DNA of 56,620 bases from a virus: IMG/VR virus record IMGVR_UViG_3300036835_000176, positions 1-56,620 of that record. The stretch is one strand, 5' to 3'. The translations under genes and the position numbers were made by a program. The first letter of the stretch is position 1. The number at the start of each line of letters is the position of its first letter. Under the pieces are notes generated by a model. The model had not been told where the DNA came from. It saw only the letters and a program-made list of their open reading frames with translations, and made no database searches. This document shows positions 47,639-55,421 of this stretch, in pieces.

Positions 47639-48517
47639 ATGGATAACAGCGAATGGGGAGACGTTGGGCGACGACTCGCGGAACCTTTTGACCCTGCGGA
47701 GGTTGATTGGCGCGTCCAGGGTAAGGTCAACGAGCAGACCGGCAAAGGGAGCGTTGTCGCGTACATTGACGCGCGCTCTGTGCAGGATCGGCTAGATACC
47801 GTGGTGGGCGCGGGCAACTGGTCATTTGACTGGGAGCCAGTTGTCGTCGCCAATGGTGAGGTACAGGTCGCCAAGGGAACGCTGACCATCTATGGCGTCT
47901 CGAAGTCTGACGCCGGTTCCGCCAGCAACTTCGAGCAGACGCTAGGCGCGGTTTCCCATTGCTTTAAGCGCGCCGCTGTCCACTGGGGCGTGGGACGGTA
48001 TTTGTACAACGTCTCGGCACAATGGGTAGCGGTCGAGAAGGGCGGGCGGCTCTCTGAGCAGACGTTGACGCAACTGCGCGCCAGACTGCCCAAGCCTAGC
48101 GGAGCGTCACACGAGCCACGCCAGCAGCAACGCATGGAAACCAAGACGGAAACCAAGACCACCAGCAATCAAGGCAACCATCAGGCGGCTGATGTCTTTC
48201 CCGCGCGCGAGAGTGAGCCGGAGGAAGCGCCAGCGGTAGACCCTAACTTCCTGCCGCTGGTGGGCGATGAGAACTACTGGCAGTCGCTGGTGTTTGGCGA
48301 CGGGCAAGCCGAGTTGACCGCGCTGCTACGTCGCAAGGGCTACACGCAATTGAGCGAAGTCACAGCCTATTTCAACGCGCTGACGCACTCAGAGGACTAC
48401 CGCGATCATGCTGTGGCGCAACTCGCGCAGGGCAAGGCGAAGTGGCTCACCCGCGCGATACAGAAGGCGGCGCTAGACGACCTGAATAAGCGCAAAGACG
48501 TGAAGCAACCGGCGTAG
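47639..48517 (+). CDS. Rad52/Rad22-type single-strand annealing protein
   Basis: 292 residues, AAGGAGAGGG before ATG. Residues ~10-130 carry the Rad52/22 pattern: LAEPFDPAEVDWRVQ, ARSVQDRLDTVVGAGNWSFDW, VAKGTLTIYGV, ASNFEQTLGAVSHCFKRAAVHWGVGRYLY. A charged linker and a C-terminal domain (WQSLVFGDGQAELTALLRR) follow. Such proteins coat and pair single strands; the partner exonuclease is likely the Fe-S nuclease at 32660. A GTTCTATAG copy of the control-region motif sits ~23 bases before the start. Confidence 0.85.
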   Translation: MDNSEWGDVGRRLAEPFDPAEVDWRVQGKVNEQTGKGSVVAYIDARSVQDRLDTVVGAGNWSFDWEPVVVANGEVQVAKGTLTIYGVSKSDAGSASNFEQTLGAVSHCFKRAAVHWGVGRYLYNVSAQWVAVEKGGRLSEQTLTQLRARLPKPSGASHEPRQQQRMETKTETKTTSNQGNHQAADVFPARESEPEEAPAVDPNFLPLVGDENYWQSLVFGDGQAELTALLRRKGYTQLSEVTAYFNALTHSEDYRDHAVAQLAQGKAKWLTRAIQKAALDDLNKRKDVKQPA

Positions 48518-48605
48518 CTTTTTCGCGCCTGTGAGGTTACACGTATGGCATTTCCAATATTCCATCAGTGGAACGGAACGGAATAGGACAGGGGAGGGTA
48601 GAACG

Positions 48606-48737
48606 ATGATCTGGGCAATCGTAGGCGGGCTGGCATGTTGGGGCGCGGTGATCGTCGGCATCGTCGCGTTCTTCGCGGTGGCGCGCGGCGTCAAAGCGCC
48701 AAGCCCGGTGAAGCAAGAGAAGCGGGAGGCGGCGTGA
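48606..48737 (+). CDS. Small membrane protein
   Basis: 43 residues from ATG 48606 (GGGGAGGG upstream). One membrane helix (~3-25) and a short basic tail. Stop overlaps the next start (TGATG). Bases 48518-48605 before it contain a TTCCA-TCAG-TGGAA hairpin but no other gene. Confidence 0.5.
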   Translation: MIWAIVGGLACWGAVIVGIVAFFAVARGVKAPSPVKQEKREAA

Positions 48738-48982
48738 TGAAGCTTTACACCTGTGTCGCCTTCTGCCGCACGTGCGGCAAGGAACTCAATCGCGCCGAGC
48801 ATGTGCCAGAGGATAAGCGCACGCGCGTAGCAATGGCCGCGCCGATGGTGGCGCTCTGCGACGTGCGCGACCACAACTCGCTGCCGGACCTGAACCTGGG
48901 CGTTGTGCTGGTGTGGACGGATGAGGCGACTGGCCTTGTTGACCTGACGATGAGCGATACCGCCAAGATGGAGGCGCACTGA
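48737..48982 (+). CDS. Hypothetical protein with CRTC motif
   Basis: 81 residues from ATG 48737. FCRTCGKELNRAEH suggests half a zinc site; the rest is a small alpha-beta domain (LGVVLVWTDEATGLVDLTM). Unknown. Confidence 0.5.
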   Translation: MKLYTCVAFCRTCGKELNRAEHVPEDKRTRVAMAAPMVALCDVRDHNSLPDLNLGVVLVWTDEATGLVDLTMSDTAKMEAH

Positions 48983-49278
48983 TGAGCCAGACAAAAACCA
49001 AGCGCCAGCCGAAGGCGTGGGAATTCGCCGTCCACAACGAGGCAGGCGAGCAGGTGGCGACGCTGACGGTGCATAAAGGTACCGGGCGGTGGGTAGAGCG
49101 GGTGAACAGGGATGGCGAGATCATCGGTCGCGCCTATGCGTGGGATGCCGCCATTACCTATCACACCGGCCAGCAAGAGGAACTGATGGTTTCCGAGAAG
49201 GCGCTACGGGCGTACCGCAAGGCGGCGCACGCCGCTCTCGCGGCGCGGGAAGCGCAGGAAAAGGCGGCGCAACCATGA
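48982..49278 (+). CDS. Hypothetical protein
   Basis: 98 residues. A basic N-terminus, a beta-hairpin region (WEFAVHNEAGEQVATLTVHKGTGRW) and an Ala-rich C-terminal helix. Overlaps both neighbours. Unknown. Confidence 0.5.
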   Translation: MSQTKTKRQPKAWEFAVHNEAGEQVATLTVHKGTGRWVERVNRDGEIIGRAYAWDAAITYHTGQQEELMVSEKALRAYRKAAHAALAAREAQEKAAQP

Positions 49279-49499
49279 TCTGCCCTGCCTGCGACGGTCA
49301 CGGCTACATCATCCTGCGCGATCTGTTGGGTGCGTTCGAGTACACCTGTCGCCAATGTTGGGGAACGGGGCTACACACGAGTTATCCGGTGGCGGCGAAT
49401 GAGTGCATGCGCTGTCACAAGCGGGCGTTTCCGCGAATGGGCGGGCTGTGCGCGTCGTGTTGGGAACGCGAGCGGAAGGTGGCGACCCATGCCGAATAA
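49275..49499 (+). CDS. DnaJ-type zinc-finger small protein
   Basis: 74 residues on the ATGA overlap at 49275. CPACDGHGYI and CRQCWGTGL are CxxCxGxG repeats as in the DnaJ zinc centre, followed by CMRCHK and CASCWE. Two zinc ions are likely. Function unknown; might help fold or bind another phage protein. Confidence 0.6.
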   Translation: MICPACDGHGYIILRDLLGAFEYTCRQCWGTGLHTSYPVAANECMRCHKRAFPRMGGLCASCWERERKVATHAE

Positions 49500-49752
49500 C
49501 CAGCCAACCGCCATCGTCGCGCGTGAACTCGCGCGCCTCGGCTATGTCGTCAACGGCGATGAGCAGTACACCATCCAAGGCGATCCCAGGCCGGGAACGG
49601 TCTACGTGTTGGTCGGCATCCAAGAGGAAGGCGCGGCGCATGGCGTCGTCATCCGTTGCCTGATGCGACCGGTAGGCGAGCCGGAAAGTTACGGCGCGCA
49701 TCCCGTCAACATTGGGCGGGTGAGCAAGGTAGAGAGCGAGGCGGTGGCGTAA
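49489..49752 (+). CDS. Hypothetical protein
   Basis: 87 residues from ATG 49489, overlapping the previous gene by eleven bases. Mixed alpha-beta (IVARELARLGYVVNGDEQYTI, VYVLVGIQEEG). Overlaps the methyltransferase start by TAATG. Unknown. Confidence 0.5.
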   Translation: MPNNQPTAIVARELARLGYVVNGDEQYTIQGDPRPGTVYVLVGIQEEGAAHGVVIRCLMRPVGEPESYGAHPVNIGRVSKVESEAVA

Positions 49753-50489
49753 TGGGCAAACCGCATCTCTTGGATTTATTCTGTGGCGCTGGTGGCGCAG
49801 GTGAAGGGTACGCCCGCGCAGGCTTTGAAGTCATCGGGTGTGATTTGGACGCCAAGCCGCTACACCACAACCCGCACGAGTGCTATCAGGGTGACGCGCT
49901 AGAGGTCTTGGATACGCTGCTGGCGGGTGAGGCGTGGCAGGGATACCACTTGCGCGACTTCGCCATGGTGCGCGCTAGCCCGCCATGCCAGGACTACAGT
50001 AGCGGCTCATCCTGGCTCACGCCAGCGCGACCGGTGAAGCTACAGCATCCACGCTTGATCGTACCTGTGCGCGAGCGCCTAATGCGAACTGGCCTGCCCT
50101 GGGAGATTGAAAACGTCAGGAACGCGTTGCCTGACATGTTGAATCCGGTGATGCTCTGCGGAACCATGTTCGGTCTGCGCGTCCAGCGCCACCGCATTTT
50201 TGATAGCTCGCATCTGCTCTTCGCCGCGGGAGCCTGCCACCATCAGCCCTATGACGTGAGCGTGCGAAAACACCGGACGGAATACCTGGGCCTGCGAACA
50301 AACCCGCACACCATGCCAAGTGGCGAGATTCGCTATCGCAACCCGCATTGTCCTATCATCGCGGCGCGATCGGCGATGGGCATTGATTGGATGAACAGCG
50401 GTGAACTAGGCGAGGCCATTCCGCCGGCATACACAGAGTTCTTAGGGCGGCAACTGTACTCAGCAATAGAAAGCGAGGCGGTGGCATGA
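49752..50489 (+). CDS. DNA (cytosine-5) methyltransferase
   Basis: 245 residues from ATG 49752. Motif I is LLDLFCGAGGAGEGY, motif IV has Cys79 in SPPCQDYS, motif VI is IENV (Glu120-Asn121), motif VIII is QRHRIF (145-150), and a late AIPPAYTEFLGRQL covers motifs IX-X. The protein is shorter than most bacterial enzymes, so the target-recognition part is small. No matching restriction enzyme is visible; it likely protects phage DNA from host restriction. Confidence 0.85.
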   Translation: MGKPHLLDLFCGAGGAGEGYARAGFEVIGCDLDAKPLHHNPHECYQGDALEVLDTLLAGEAWQGYHLRDFAMVRASPPCQDYSSGSSWLTPARPVKLQHPRLIVPVRERLMRTGLPWEIENVRNALPDMLNPVMLCGTMFGLRVQRHRIFDSSHLLFAAGACHHQPYDVSVRKHRTEYLGLRTNPHTMPSGEIRYRNPHCPIIAARSAMGIDWMNSGELGEAIPPAYTEFLGRQLYSAIESEAVA

Positions 50490-50737
50490 CCTTCGCTGAC
50501 ACACAGACGCTTATCGCCTTCATCGGCGGCGTCTCGCTCGGCGCGCTGCTCGCTGTTGTGACGCTGCCCTGGCTGACGGAACGGACGGCAAAAGGCGCGC
50601 GGGATATTCCACAACCGATTCCAACGCCAGCGCAGGCGAAACAAGACATGTTGGCGCGGTGGCGGTCACCAAACGAGCGCGCGCTGATTGTGGCGCTGCG
50701 CGAACGCTATCAAGAGGATGAGAGGGTGAGGGGATGA
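50486..50737 (+). CDS. Small membrane-anchored protein
   Basis: 83 residues on the ATGA overlap. One helix at ~8-30 (LIAFIGGVSLGALLAVVTLPWL) and a charged tail. Overlaps the next gene. Unknown. Confidence 0.5.
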   Translation: MTFADTQTLIAFIGGVSLGALLAVVTLPWLTERTAKGARDIPQPIPTPAQAKQDMLARWRSPNERALIVALRERYQEDERVRG

Positions 50738-51411
50738 GCAATCCCTATCTTGACGCGGCGCGCAAGGTCAACTTTGGCCGCGTTGATTGGACGTCAGCGG
50801 GGCGTGTCGTGCGCGAAGCCGAGCATCTGCCTGATACCGAGTTCCGCGCGGCTCTGAGCAAGGCCGCTATCAACGCTGTCTCAGTACGCGAGATGCGCGA
50901 CCATTTGCGCGCTCGCTATGCCTATGCCATCCCAAATGACAAGGCGCTAAAACTGCTGGTGCGCTTTGCGCCGTTAGTCGAGATCGGCGCTGGCGTTGGC
51001 TACTGGTGTCATCTACTGAGAGAACGCGGCGTTGACATCATCGCGTACGACCAGAAGCCGCCCAAAGATACCACCCATCGCAACGGCTATTTCAACTATG
51101 GCGGCACGGTAGGCACGCTCTGGACGGATGTGCGCTATGGAACCGCTGTCAAGGCGCGCGAACATCCCGACCGTACTCTATTCCTCTGCTGGCCTCCCTA
51201 CGATGAGTCGATGGCGGCGAAGGCGCTTGGCTATTACGCAGGAAGCACGGTGGCCTATGTAGGCGAAGGTCGCGGCGGCTGCACAGGTGATACGCGCTTC
51301 CACAACACGCTAGAGCGCGAGTGGGAGGAAGTGGATTCCTGCCGGATACCGCAGTGGGATGGGATTCACGATGCGTTGGTGATCTATCAGCGGAAGGCGG
51401 CACGCTCATGA
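50734..51411 (+). CDS. SAM-dependent methyltransferase-like protein
   Basis: 225 residues. LVEIGAGVGYWCHLLRERGVDIIAYDQKPP is a class I SAM-binding loop followed by the acidic second strand. Later, TLFLCWPPYDESMAAKAL and VAYVGEGRGGCTGD match a group of small methyltransferase-like proteins with a WPP motif. Target unknown: it could act on nucleic acid, protein or a small molecule. Adjacent to the cytosine methyltransferase. Confidence 0.7.
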   Translation: MSNPYLDAARKVNFGRVDWTSAGRVVREAEHLPDTEFRAALSKAAINAVSVREMRDHLRARYAYAIPNDKALKLLVRFAPLVEIGAGVGYWCHLLRERGVDIIAYDQKPPKDTTHRNGYFNYGGTVGTLWTDVRYGTAVKAREHPDRTLFLCWPPYDESMAAKALGYYAGSTVAYVGEGRGGCTGDTRFHNTLEREWEEVDSCRIPQWDGIHDALVIYQRKAARS

Positions 51412-51728
51412 CGCACACCTGCCAATGCCTACGCTGCGCGCCTTCCGCCTTCCCGCGCGAATGCTACGGGCCACGTGCGAGTGAGCTACACGTTGGCATG
51501 CGGTTTATCCCGTGGCAAGAGGCCATGCGTACCAATGTCTTCATCAACGGCGAAGAGGAAAAGTGCTGCATTGAGTGCATGGTCGGGCGCGACGGATGGG
51601 CGTTAGTCCACAACGCAGACGAGCGCGGGAACCATCATCCCTGCTACACGTGCGGCGGTGAATCCTGCCTCACCCTCGTGCGTGGCCATGTGCGGCTAGC
51701 GATAGAACAGGAAGGGGAAGTGGCATGA
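51408..51728 (+). CDS. Cysteine-rich protein
   Basis: 106 residues on an ATGA overlap. Ten cysteines grouped as CQCLRC, CCIEC and CYTCGGESC suggest zinc binding. No family recognised. Confidence 0.55.
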   Translation: MTHTCQCLRCAPSAFPRECYGPRASELHVGMRFIPWQEAMRTNVFINGEEEKCCIECMVGRDGWALVHNADERGNHHPCYTCGGESCLTLVRGHVRLAIEQEGEVA

Positions 51729-52168
51729 GCTACCTCACGACACATATCCGCTTTTGCCCAACGCATGACGCGCACCTGCGTTCCTACTTCGCCGATGACT
51801 TCGCGCTGGCGGTTGGGCATGTCTGGCGGCTGTGGATTGAACGCGGCCTACCCTGGTATCGCCTGACGCTGAACTGCGATGACCTCTACGACGAGGGCCA
51901 CGCGCTGAACTGGCTCTACCGCAACTGCTGGACGGTCGCGCAGGGCTGCCCGGTGTGCCATGACCCGAAGCCCGATGAACTACTTGACCGCGCGCACCGG
52001 GCGGTGGATGAGACGCGGTTGGGACTCTACCCACACTGGCGGCTCGGATCACGGCTGGCCATGCGGGTAGCTGACCGTGATGGGCGCGACACGGCTTATC
52101 TCGCGCCATTAGTGGCGACGGAAACGCAAGTACGTCGGCCAGACACTATCGAAGCATCTTGGAACTGA
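51725..52168 (+). CDS. Hypothetical protein
   Basis: 147 residues on an ATGA overlap. Contains CPTHDAHLRSYFADDFALAVGHVWRLW, a CPVCHD pair and a helical end. Unknown. Probably the last gene translated by coupling before the membrane protein at 52181. Confidence 0.55.
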   Translation: MSYLTTHIRFCPTHDAHLRSYFADDFALAVGHVWRLWIERGLPWYRLTLNCDDLYDEGHALNWLYRNCWTVAQGCPVCHDPKPDELLDRAHRAVDETRLGLYPHWRLGSRLAMRVADRDGRDTAYLAPLVATETQVRRPDTIEASWN

Positions 52169-52180
52169 AAGGACAAGACA

Positions 52181-52867
52181 ATGGAAACGAACGAGAACGA
52201 AGGGACACAGCAAGAGATGCCAACGGAACCACAGCCCGCGACCTATCAGGATCGCTGGCAGGACGCGAAGGCCAAATGGACGCAAGCGGCGGCGGCGTGG
52301 CCATTCTCGCGCGCCGCAACGGTTGGTGTGGCGGTAGCGCTACTCATGGTCTGCGTCGTGTGCGCCTGCTGTGGCCAGTTCATGACATCGTTTCATGACC
52401 TCGGCGGCAAGACGAGCGCGCAGAGCCAGCCGACACAGGCGCAATCTGCGAAGGCGACGGCGAAACCAACGCAAGCGCCGAAGGCCGCCGCGACGCCTGA
52501 CCTGTTCACGCCCTACAAGAACATTGTCGTAGCCGACACCACACTGCTCGTGATGGCCATGCAGGATGCGTCAGACTCCTGCGGCGCTGAGGACTTGCCA
52601 GGGTGCCGACGTGACGCGCAGACGGTGAATGAGACCGTTCACGCGTTCCAGTCCGATTTGGACAAGCACCCCGCGCCGCCGTGTCTGAAAGACGCGGATA
52701 AACACCTGCGCGCGGCGCTGAAACTGCTCGATAGCGGCTCACAGAAGGCGGTGGACGGCATAGACGATTTTGACGCCGATGAGATGGGCGACGGCGCACG
52801 CGACCTGAACGCTGGCACGGATGAACTCACCGCCGCGACGGATGCGATGAAGAACGCGAAGTGCTAG
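52181..52867 (+). CDS. Membrane-anchored exported protein
   Basis: 228 residues, GAAAGGA before ATG. A ~45-residue polar N-terminus is followed by one helix (~46-68, VGVAVALLMVCVVCACC), a Thr/Gln/Pro-rich stalk and a ~120-residue helical outer domain with four cysteines (DSCGAEDLPGC, PPCLKDADK, final C). The layout resembles surface proteins of Ktedonobacteria-like and actinobacterial hosts. Possible surface-changing or superinfection-exclusion cargo; inferred from topology only. Confidence 0.55.
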   Translation: METNENEGTQQEMPTEPQPATYQDRWQDAKAKWTQAAAAWPFSRAATVGVAVALLMVCVVCACCGQFMTSFHDLGGKTSAQSQPTQAQSAKATAKPTQAPKAAATPDLFTPYKNIVVADTTLLVMAMQDASDSCGAEDLPGCRRDAQTVNETVHAFQSDLDKHPAPPCLKDADKHLRAALKLLDSGSQKAVDGIDDFDADEMGDGARDLNAGTDELTAATDAMKNAKC

Positions 52868-52915
52868 ATTGGGCAGTGGCATCAGGGCTAGAAACTCGCA
52901 ATAATTCAGCGTTTG

Positions 52916-52924
52916 TGGTATCAT
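52916..52924 (+). promoter_or_regulatory. Extended -10 promoter of leader RNA A
   Basis: TGTGG-TATCAT, with the -10 at 52919-52924 and no clear -35. It precedes the structured leader of the HNH gene. Confidence 0.45.
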
Positions 52925-52936
52925 CTAGATATGAGC

Positions 52937-53071
52937 GGGCGTCCGTCGTACTTGCAATACGACGAGCGCCCTGACCGATTCACTGGTGTTGGCAGTGCAG
53001 CGGCTATACCTTAGTGTACCACGATACCGAGCCAATAGCTGACGTTCGCCAACGCCTCTCAAGGAGGCGTT
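52937..53071 (+). ncRNA. Structured leader RNA A (upstream of HNH gene)
   Basis: Hairpin I pairs 52937-52950 with 52958-52971 (14 positions, one mismatch, one wobble) around loop CTTGCAA and is followed by TGACCGA. After about 70 bases containing AGTGTACCAC comes hairpin II, AACGCCTC (53051-53058) with GAGGCGTT (53064-53071). Hairpin II contains the AAGGAGG ribosome site. The same arrangement recurs at 53634. The 52868-53073 gap has no gene. Confidence 0.6.
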
Positions 53072-53076
53072 TTGTG
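53051..53076 (+). promoter_or_regulatory. Ribosome site hidden in a hairpin
   Basis: AAGGAGG (53061-53067), six bases before GTG 53074, is inside the loop and right arm of an 8-pair hairpin that then runs into TTT. The fold would block translation, or end transcription, until opened. Confidence 0.65.
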
Positions 53077-53622
53077 TTGGATGATGTAGAGACCTTTCGC
53101 AAGTGTAAGACATGCGGCGAAGTGAAGCCTATCACTGAATATTCGCGCGGCAAGCCGTTTGCTGGCGGTAGGCGCCCGAACTGCAAAAAGTGTCTAGCGC
53201 GCTATGAGCAGGAAAACAAGGATAGGTGGCGGCGTAATCCCCATAAAGGGAAGCAGCACCGGACACAGATGCAACGTCGGTTTAGCCACGTGCGCAGGTA
53301 TTTCCGCCTATCTCGTGAAGAATATCTGGAAATGATCGAACGACAGGGGAACCGGTGTGCGATCTGCGGTGCGCCACCACCGGAAGGTAAATTTCTAGAC
53401 GTAGACCACGATCACGCCACCGGGCGCATAAGGGCTTTGTTGTGCGGTAGGTGCAACACATGTCTAGGATGGGCAAACGACAATCCGCAGGTTCTAAGGG
53501 CGGCTGCGGATTACCTTGAGGCGCACGCTAGTAATATCAGTCCGGTGCTGGCCCATGAACCGCACAGCACTCTCTGGGGGCTGCGTTGGTGTGGTATGCT
53601 ATCAACGCCTGCCAACGTGTAG
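53074..53622 (+). CDS. Endonuclease VII-type HNH endonuclease
   Basis: 182 residues from GTG 53074. N-terminal zinc cluster (CKTCGEVKP...CKKC), basic helix, then the recombination endonuclease VII core: LSREEYLEMIERQGNRCAICG, LDVDHDHATGRIRALLCGRCN and LGWANDNPQVLRAAADYLE. Relatives resolve branched DNA (T4 gp49) or act as free-standing homing enzymes. The own leader and promoter, and its isolation from the operon, favour a selfish element. Confidence 0.88.
   Translation: MLDDVETFRKCKTCGEVKPITEYSRGKPFAGGRRPNCKKCLARYEQENKDRWRRNPHKGKQHRTQMQRRFSHVRRYFRLSREEYLEMIERQGNRCAICGAPPPEGKFLDVDHDHATGRIRALLCGRCNTCLGWANDNPQVLRAAADYLEAHASNISPVLAHEPHSTLWGLRWCGMLSTPANV
53592..53600 (+). promoter_or_regulatory. 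Possible extended -10 promoter of leader RNA B
   Basis: TGG-TATGCT in the 3' end of the HNH gene, in the same position relative to leader B as the promoter of leader A. No -35. Confidence 0.35.
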
Positions 53623-53633
53623 GTTGGTTGTGC

Positions 53634-53776
53634 GGACGGACGGCCTGCTGGTAACAGGACGCCCGCCCTGACCGAGGCACGCCGTAAACATGCCCCGGCT
53701 GCGAGCCAGTGTACTACACACCGGCAAGCAAAGCGTGTATGCGGCGTGTCTCTTTACTGAGGCGCGCCGCTTTTTT
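53634..53776 (+). ncRNA. Structured leader RNA B ending in a terminator hairpin
   Basis: Hairpin I pairs 53634-53647 with 53655-53668 (11 of 14) around loop CTGGTAA, again followed by TGACCGA, as in leader A. AGTGTACTAC follows. The end is a 12-pair hairpin, GCGGCG...CGCCGC at 53741-53770, then TTTTTT, a strong Rho-independent terminator. It lies ~80 bases before the secreted protein gene, so it either ends the HNH transcript or attenuates the next gene. No gene lies in 53623-53857. Confidence 0.6.
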
Positions 53777-53857
53777 GTTGCGCGTTCGCCTAAGGCGTAG
53801 AAAGGCAGGTATCCGCGCTTCCCTTTGCTGTGCCGTAAACACACGAAAGGAAACATC

Positions 53858-54343
53858 ATGTTTTCGCGTTGGCGCGCCGTCCTGGTAGCGGTCGCGCTCA
53901 CCCTCACCCTTGCGGCCTTGCCCGCTCCCGCCGCGATGGCGGCTCCGAAATCTGTACAGCCGCATGTTGTCGAATGTAGCGCGTATCGCACCGTCGCTGC
54001 GACGGGCTGGATACAGAACGACTATCTGGAAGAGGCGCAGGTTCGCATCGAGCGCCTCTACACACCTGGCGGCGCTGATTGCAATAGCTGGCGCGCTGCT
54101 GTTCAGTACGATAATTACGCGCCGTATAGCCAGACGATGAACACTTATGTATACCTGCACAGGAACGGCTACGGCTCGTTCTATGGCGCGCATTGCGGGC
54201 CAACGACCTTCCCGCCCTACACCGGAACCACCTGCCGTACGACCTGGGTAGACCTGCACGCCATTCAAGCGGGATGTGGCATCTGGCAGGCGGAAAGCAT
54301 TAACGAGGTCGGCCATCTCTACTCGCCATCGGCGTGTGTGTAG
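53858..54343 (+). CDS. Secreted protein with signal peptide
   Basis: 161 residues from ATG 53858 (GAAAGGAAA upstream). A Sec signal peptide covers ~1-29 (RWRAVLVAVALTLTLAALPAP, cut after AMA). The mature ~130 residues have five cysteines and YxxG/Trp-rich strands (TGWIQNDYLEEAQVRIERLYTP, CNSWRAAVQYDNY), loosely like DUF2690-type secreted proteins of Gram-positive and Chloroflexota bacteria. A lysogenic-conversion cargo is likely; activity unknown. Confidence 0.65.
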   Translation: MFSRWRAVLVAVALTLTLAALPAPAAMAAPKSVQPHVVECSAYRTVAATGWIQNDYLEEAQVRIERLYTPGGADCNSWRAAVQYDNYAPYSQTMNTYVYLHRNGYGSFYGAHCGPTTFPPYTGTTCRTTWVDLHAIQAGCGIWQAESINEVGHLYSPSACV

Positions 54344-54370
54344 CCCGTCCCCCTAGCGCGACGCAAAAGA

Positions 54371-54402
54371 GCGCCCCTGGATCAACTCCAGGGGCTTGTT
54401 AT
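54371..54402. terminator. Bidirectional terminator
   Basis: GCCCCTGGA (54373-54381) and TCCAGGGGC (54387-54395) form nine perfect pairs with a five-base loop. Rightward it runs into TTGTTATT, leftward into TCTTTTGC. It separates the converging secreted-protein and membrane-protein genes and resembles the one at 1612. Confidence 0.8.
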
Positions 54403-54431
54403 TGGGCGGTAGAGGGGCGTTTTACCTGCGA

Positions 54432-55421
54432 CTAACCAGCGGCTTCACTCGCGCCTTGATCGTCGCTTTGCTGGCGGCTATACACCTTGTCAGCCCACCC
54501 CTTCGCAGTGAGATTGTTCGCGTAATAGGGCTTGCCAACCAGCGACATAATCTGCTGATTACCTCCGAGTGAACGGACCATATTCCCGGCAGTAATGTCG
54601 TCCAATACCCGGTCATAAGCCCATGCGACATACGCCTGTAAATCCGCTGCTGTCCACTGCTTTGCCGTCTTCTTCCCCGGCACTCTACTCGCGCTAAACT
54701 TGGCGGGTTTCTCCGAAGTAGACGGCGCGTTTACCTCCAAGTGAACAGGCGTTCCGCTTTCGGCCAGTGTCTCGTCTTTCTTGCCAGTAAAGCCAGCCTT
54801 AAGCGCGCGGCCAGCAGCGCCTATTCCGCCAGCATCCACCTCACGCATCGCCGCCTTATGCCGCTTCTCAGATAGCTCTTTGGCGTGTCGTGCCTCGCGC
54901 TCTTGTTCGGTCTCTACCACCTGTGGACGCGCAGACCAACCATAGAACAGAATCAGTGAAGCATGCAGGAAAGCGACAAAGACAACGCTGATAGGAACGA
55001 CGCGGAAGATTGGGATACCGGTCGTATCTGCCAGCCATTCATCCGCTGGTGTTGGGCGCGCTTGCCGTGACCGTTCCGCGACGCCAGCCCAGATGTCAAA
55101 GCTGACTAAGAGCAGGACGCCAAACATGCCAAACGCGCCCTTTATCCACTTGCCAGCGCCGAATGAATCAGCCATTGTCGCGGATAAGCCGAGTGCGATA
55201 CCAGCGGCGGCAAGACCCAATAGGATAGCCACGACGAAGTTGAGCCAGTCATACCATGCCCACGACTGCCAGCCCGCCGGATCACCGACCGAGACCATGA
55301 GAATCATGAGCGTGGTGACGATCCACTGCGCGGCCAGTAAGCCGGACAATGCCGCGTGGCGCTGTATCCAGCTAAACCACGCCGGATGAACGTGCTGCTG
55401 TTGTGGCTGGTTAGCGCTCAT
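54432..55421 (-). CDS. Four-helix membrane protein with charged C-terminal domain
   Basis: 329 residues from ATG 55421, eight bases after GGAGGGGG. Hydrophobic segments at ~25-43, ~57-82, ~93-112 and ~142-160. A charged coiled coil (VETEQEREARHAKELSEKRHKAAMRE) and a cytoplasmic-type domain (TAADLQAYVAWAYDRVLDD, GNMVRSLGGNQQIMSLVGK) follow. No family recognised. It is transcribed from the 55778 promoter beside the regulator genes, so expression in the lysogen is plausible. Confidence 0.6.
   Translation of the reverse strand: MSANQPQQQHVHPAWFSWIQRHAALSGLLAAQWIVTTLMILMVSVGDPAGWQSWAWYDWLNFVVAILLGLAAAGIALGLSATMADSFGAGKWIKGAFGMFGVLLLVSFDIWAGVAERSRQARPTPADEWLADTTGIPIFRVVPISVVFVAFLHASLILFYGWSARPQVVETEQEREARHAKELSEKRHKAAMREVDAGGIGAAGRALKAGFTGKKDETLAESGTPVHLEVNAPSTSEKPAKFSASRVPGKKTAKQWTAADLQAYVAWAYDRVLDDITAGNMVRSLGGNQQIMSLVGKPYYANNLTAKGWADKVYSRQQSDDQGASEAAG

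Noticed and set aside
53014-53073. Longer start for the endonuclease VII-type gene
   Set aside because: The upstream part lies in the structured leader; the strong AAGGAGG points to GTG 53074.
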